Part shown: positions 61,451 to 64,000 of the stretch, piece by piece
Position numbering within the stretch: the stretch's first letter is position 1
Layout: every line of letters starts with the position of its first letter
DNA from: Neorhizobium sp. JUb45
GTDB taxonomy: Bacteria > Pseudomonadota > Alphaproteobacteria > Rhizobiales > Rhizobiaceae
Direction of reading: 5' to 3'
Length of the DNA: 64,000 nucleotides
Assembly (NCBI RefSeq): GCF_004343585.1
Contig: NZ_SLYW01000001.1
Location: 930,001-994,000 of the forward strand
Translations under genes and position numbers: made by a program
Notes under the pieces: model-generated
Databases searched by the model: none
Seen by the model: only the letters and a program-made list of their open reading frames with translations
What the model was told of the DNA's origin: nothing

Positions 61451-63100
61451 ATGGCACGTCAGTTCATCTACCACATGTCGGGACTGAACAAGTCCTACGG
61501 CGCCAAGAAGATCCTCGAAAACGTCAACCTGTCCTTCTACCCGGATGCCAAGATCGGTATTCTCGGCCCGAACGGCGCCGGTAAGTCCACCGTTCTGCGC
61601 ATCATTGCCGGTCAGGACAAGGAATATACCGGTGAAGCCTGGCTCGCCGAAGGCGCGACCGTCGGTTACCTCGAGCAGGAACCGCATCTCGACCCGGCCA
61701 AGACCGCCTTCGAGAACGTCATGGTCGGCGTTGCCGACAAGACCGCCGTGCTCGAGCGCTACAACGAACTGATGATGAACTATTCCGACGAGACCGCCGA
61801 TGAAGGCGCAAAGCTCCAGGACATCATCGACAGCCAGAACCTGTGGGACCTCGAACAGCAGGTCGAAATGGCGATGGAAGCCCTGCGCTGCCCGCCGAAG
61901 GATTCCGACGTTACGCTTCTCTCTGGTGGTGAACGTCGCCGTATCGCGCTTTGCCGCCTGCTTTTGTCGCAGCCGGACCTGCTGCTGCTCGACGAACCGA
62001 CCAACCATCTTGACGCCGAAACCATCGCCTGGCTGGAAAAGCACCTGCGCGATTATCCGGGCGCCGTGATGATGATTACCCACGATCGCTACTTCCTCGA
62101 CAACGTGACCGGCTGGATTCTCGAACTCGACCGCGGCCGTGGCATTCCGTACGAAGGCAATTACTCCGCTTACCTGCAGGCCAAGGCCAAGCGCATGCTT
62201 CAGGAAAATCGCGAGGAAGCCGGTCGCCAGAAGGCGCTGTCGCGCGAACAGGAATGGATTGCATCCAGCCCGAAGGCGCGCCAGGCCAAGTCCAAGGCCC
62301 GTATCAAGGCTTACGAACAGCTGGTGGACGCCGCCGACGGCATCCGTCCCGGCGACGCGCAGATCATCATTCCGGTGTCGGAACGTCTCGGCAATGTCGT
62401 CATCGAAATGGAAGGCATCACCAAGGGCTTTGAAGGCCGCACGCTGATCAACGACCTGTCGATCAAGCTGCCGCCGGGCGGTATCGTCGGCATCATCGGC
62501 CCGAACGGTGCTGGTAAAACCACGTTGTTCAAGATGATCACCGGCCAGGAAAAGCCGGATGCCGGTTCGATCCGCGTCGGCGATACCGTACATCTCGGTT
62601 ATGTCGACCAGAGCCGCGATGCGCTGGGTGCCGACAAGACCGTCTGGGAAGAAATCTCCGGTGGCGCCGAAATCATCAAGCTCGGCAAGTTCGACATGAA
62701 CTCCCGTGCCTATTGCGGCGCCTTCAACTTCAAGGGCGGCGATCAGCAGCAGAAGGTCGGCAATCTTTCGGGTGGTCAGCGTAACCGCGTTCACCTTGCC
62801 AAGATGCTGAAAGCTGGCGGCAACGTTCTCCTCCTCGACGAACCGACCAACGACCTCGATACCGAAACGCTCGGCGCGCTGGAAACGGCGCTCGAAAACT
62901 TCGCTGGTTGCGCCATCATCATCAGCCACGATCGCATGTTTCTTGACCGTCTGGCGACGCATATCCTCGCCTTCGAAGGCGATGGCCATGTCGAATGGTT
63001 CGAAGGCAACTTTGAAGACTACGAGCAGGACAAGATCCGCCGCCTCGGCCCGGATGCGCTCAATGCCGGTAGCCAGGCCTACAAGCGCCTGACGCGCTGA
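61451..63100 (+). CDS. ettA: Energy-dependent translational throttle protein EttA (ABC-F)
   Basis: A 549-residue tandem ATPase without membrane domains. It binds the ribosomal exit site and gates translation by energy state. First domain: GPNGAGKSTVLRI, LLSGGERRRIALCRLLL and LLLLDEPTNHLDAET. A linker follows, SREQEWIASSPKARQAKSKARI, the EttA ribosome-binding arm. Second domain: GPNGAGKTTLFKM, NLSGGQRNRVHLAKML and DEPTNDLDTETL. Length and linker match EttA rather than Uup. Both nucleotide sites look intact. Confidence 0.95.
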   Translation: MARQFIYHMSGLNKSYGAKKILENVNLSFYPDAKIGILGPNGAGKSTVLRIIAGQDKEYTGEAWLAEGATVGYLEQEPHLDPAKTAFENVMVGVADKTAVLERYNELMMNYSDETADEGAKLQDIIDSQNLWDLEQQVEMAMEALRCPPKDSDVTLLSGGERRRIALCRLLLSQPDLLLLDEPTNHLDAETIAWLEKHLRDYPGAVMMITHDRYFLDNVTGWILELDRGRGIPYEGNYSAYLQAKAKRMLQENREEAGRQKALSREQEWIASSPKARQAKSKARIKAYEQLVDAADGIRPGDAQIIIPVSERLGNVVIEMEGITKGFEGRTLINDLSIKLPPGGIVGIIGPNGAGKTTLFKMITGQEKPDAGSIRVGDTVHLGYVDQSRDALGADKTVWEEISGGAEIIKLGKFDMNSRAYCGAFNFKGGDQQQKVGNLSGGQRNRVHLAKMLKAGGNVLLLDEPTNDLDTETLGALETALENFAGCAIIISHDRMFLDRLATHILAFEGDGHVEWFEGNFEDYEQDKIRRLGPDALNAGSQAYKRLTR

Positions 63101-63115
63101 TCGGTGAAAATTGCA

Positions 63116-63149
63116 GGGAAGGGGCCGGTGACGGCCCCTTCCCATTTTT
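63116..63149. terminator. Terminator after ettA
   Basis: GGGAAGGGGCC and GGCCCCTTCCC form an 11-bp stem with a 6-base loop, followed by ATTTTT, 16 bp after the ettA stop. Confidence 0.9.
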
Positions 63150-63203
63150 GCCAATCATCTGCGCTACCCATAGCTTTCCACTTGCAACGACACGACTCTT
63201 CAC

Positions 63204-63219
63204 ATAAAGATATCTTTAT
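63204..63219. promoter_or_regulatory. Palindromic operator upstream of the ArsR-methyltransferase gene
   Basis: ATAAAGATATCTTTAT is a perfect 16-base palindrome. Including its two left-flanking bases, 18 bases are identical to the site upstream of metH (32824-32841). It ends 26 bp before the regulator's start, so it could serve autoregulation. Confidence 0.75.
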
Positions 63220-63245
63220 ATCTTGATTGAGAGTTGGTGAAAAAC

Positions 63246-64000
63246 ATGGCCCTTGGGCTGGATGCATTGGTGGACGTTCTGAAGGCGGCGGGCGAGCAGA
63301 CCCGTTTCCGCCTGCTGGCGCTTCTGGCCTCCGGAGACCTGACGGTCAGCGACATGACCGAAATTCTCGGACAGTCACAGCCGCGCATTTCACGCCACCT
63401 GAAGCTTTTGGCCGAAGAAGACCTGATTGAACGGTATCAGGAAGGCGCCTGGGCCTATTTTCGCCTGCGCCACGAGGGTGACGGCGCGACGCTGGTGCGC
63501 ACGCTTTTGGCGGGCACCGATCGCAATGATCCGGTTCTCTTGCGCGATGGCGAACGTCTGGCGTCTGTCAAGCGCGCCCGCTCCGATCGTGCTCAAGCCT
63601 ATTTCAGCCGCAACGCTTCCGAATGGGACGAGCTTCGCCGCCTGCTGGTGAGCGATGCCGCCGTCGAGCATGCCGTGCTGCGGCTGGTCGGCTCCAATCC
63701 GGTCGATGCACTTCTCGATCTCGGCACCGGTACCGGTCTGATTCTGCAGGTGCTGCACAACGTATATCGCCATGCAGTTGGTATCGACGCCAGCCGTGAT
63801 ATGCTGTCGGTCGCCCGTGCCAATCTCGACAGGGCCGGCATCGTAAAAGCCTCCGTGCGGCACGGCGATATTCTGAATCTGCCGCTGGAAGGACAGGATT
63901 TCGACCTCGTCACCATCCATCAGGTCCTGCATTTCCTCGATCAGCCTGAACTGGCGATCGGCGAGGCGGCGCGCGTGCTGCGTCCCGGCGGTCGCCTGCT
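63246..64000 (+). CDS. ArsR-family regulator fused to a SAM-dependent methyltransferase domain (SahR-like), cut by window end
   Basis: The first 251 residues are visible. Residues about 8-80 are an ArsR winged helix (TRFRLLALLASGDLTVSDMT, then SQPRISRHLKLLAEEDLI). From about 130 a Rossmann methyltransferase domain follows (LLDLGTGTGLILQVL, then VGIDASRDMLSVARANL). Regulators of this build in proteobacteria sense S-adenosylhomocysteine and control methionine-cycle genes. In rhizobia the next gene is often metF, but that lies outside the window. Its upstream palindrome matches the metH site, supporting a shared regulon. Confidence 0.88.
   Translation, partial: MALGLDALVDVLKAAGEQTRFRLLALLASGDLTVSDMTEILGQSQPRISRHLKLLAEEDLIERYQEGAWAYFRLRHEGDGATLVRTLLAGTDRNDPVLLRDGERLASVKRARSDRAQAYFSRNASEWDELRRLLVSDAAVEHAVLRLVGSNPVDALLDLGTGTGLILQVLHNVYRHAVGIDASRDMLSVARANLDRAGIVKASVRHGDILNLPLEGQDFDLVTIHQVLHFLDQPELAIGEAARVLRPGGRL

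Overview
The window reads as a chromosomal segment of an alphaproteobacterium of the Rhizobiaceae (Agrobacterium/Rhizobium type). The signs are high GC, dense ABC importer operons, a PutA lacking a DNA-binding domain next to an Lrp-type PutR-like regulator, a B12-dependent MetH, an ArsR-methyltransferase fusion regulator, RIME-like intergenic hairpins, and a CtrA-type TTAA-N7-TTAA box. No rRNA, tRNA, CRISPR array, insertion sequence or prophage was seen. The first gene (ABC permease) and the last (ArsR-methyltransferase regulator) run off the window.

Layout. 1-2112: end of an iron/polyamine-type ABC importer (double permease and ATPase). 2232-9295 (minus strand): a catabolic ABC importer operon with a DapA-family aldolase, a GntR/FCD regulator, a Tat-exported binding protein, two permeases and an ATPase, followed by a quinone oxidoreductase. 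9439-19518: a cyclic-di-GMP and type I secretion region, with a PAS-GGDEF-EAL protein, a stand-alone EAL protein overlapping an unnamed 583-residue protein, and convergently a lipoprotein TolC, a LapB-like ABC exporter and an HlyD adaptor. 19807-25078: small proteins, PutR and PutA. 25345-30577: a second ABC importer with a LacI regulator and a RIME-like double hairpin inside the operon. 30712-38321: small proteins, an AGE-family sugar isomerase, metH, an aminoglycoside-phosphotransferase-fold kinase and a degenerate DhaL-like protein. 38644-43600 (minus): a third ABC importer with an RpiR regulator and an internal attenuator-like terminator. 43772-51132: a cluster of amidohydrolase, amino acid/ethanolamine-type permease, glutamine-synthetase-like ligase, XRE/PIN pair, aldehyde dehydrogenase and iron alcohol dehydrogenase. 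51260-58338: an orphan ParA under a CtrA box, an L,D-transpeptidase, small metabolic proteins, and a TPP enzyme with a class III CoA transferase. 58459-64000: an alpha/beta hydrolase, an STT3-like membrane glycosyltransferase, EttA, and the start of the methionine regulator.

The strongest systems-level observations are these. (1) The 43772-51132 cluster has the parts of a gamma-glutamylation route for an amino alcohol such as ethanolamine: import, gamma-glutamylation, alcohol oxidation, aldehyde oxidation, amide hydrolysis. A toxin-antitoxin-like pair is embedded in it. (2) An identical 18-bp palindromic sequence lies upstream of metH and of the ArsR-methyltransferase gene 30 kb away, which points to a methionine-cycle regulon. 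(3) Two cyclic-di-GMP enzymes and an unrecognised, translationally coupled protein adjoin a type I secretion system with no visible substrate gene. All functional names rest on motif recognition by eye; no database search was possible.
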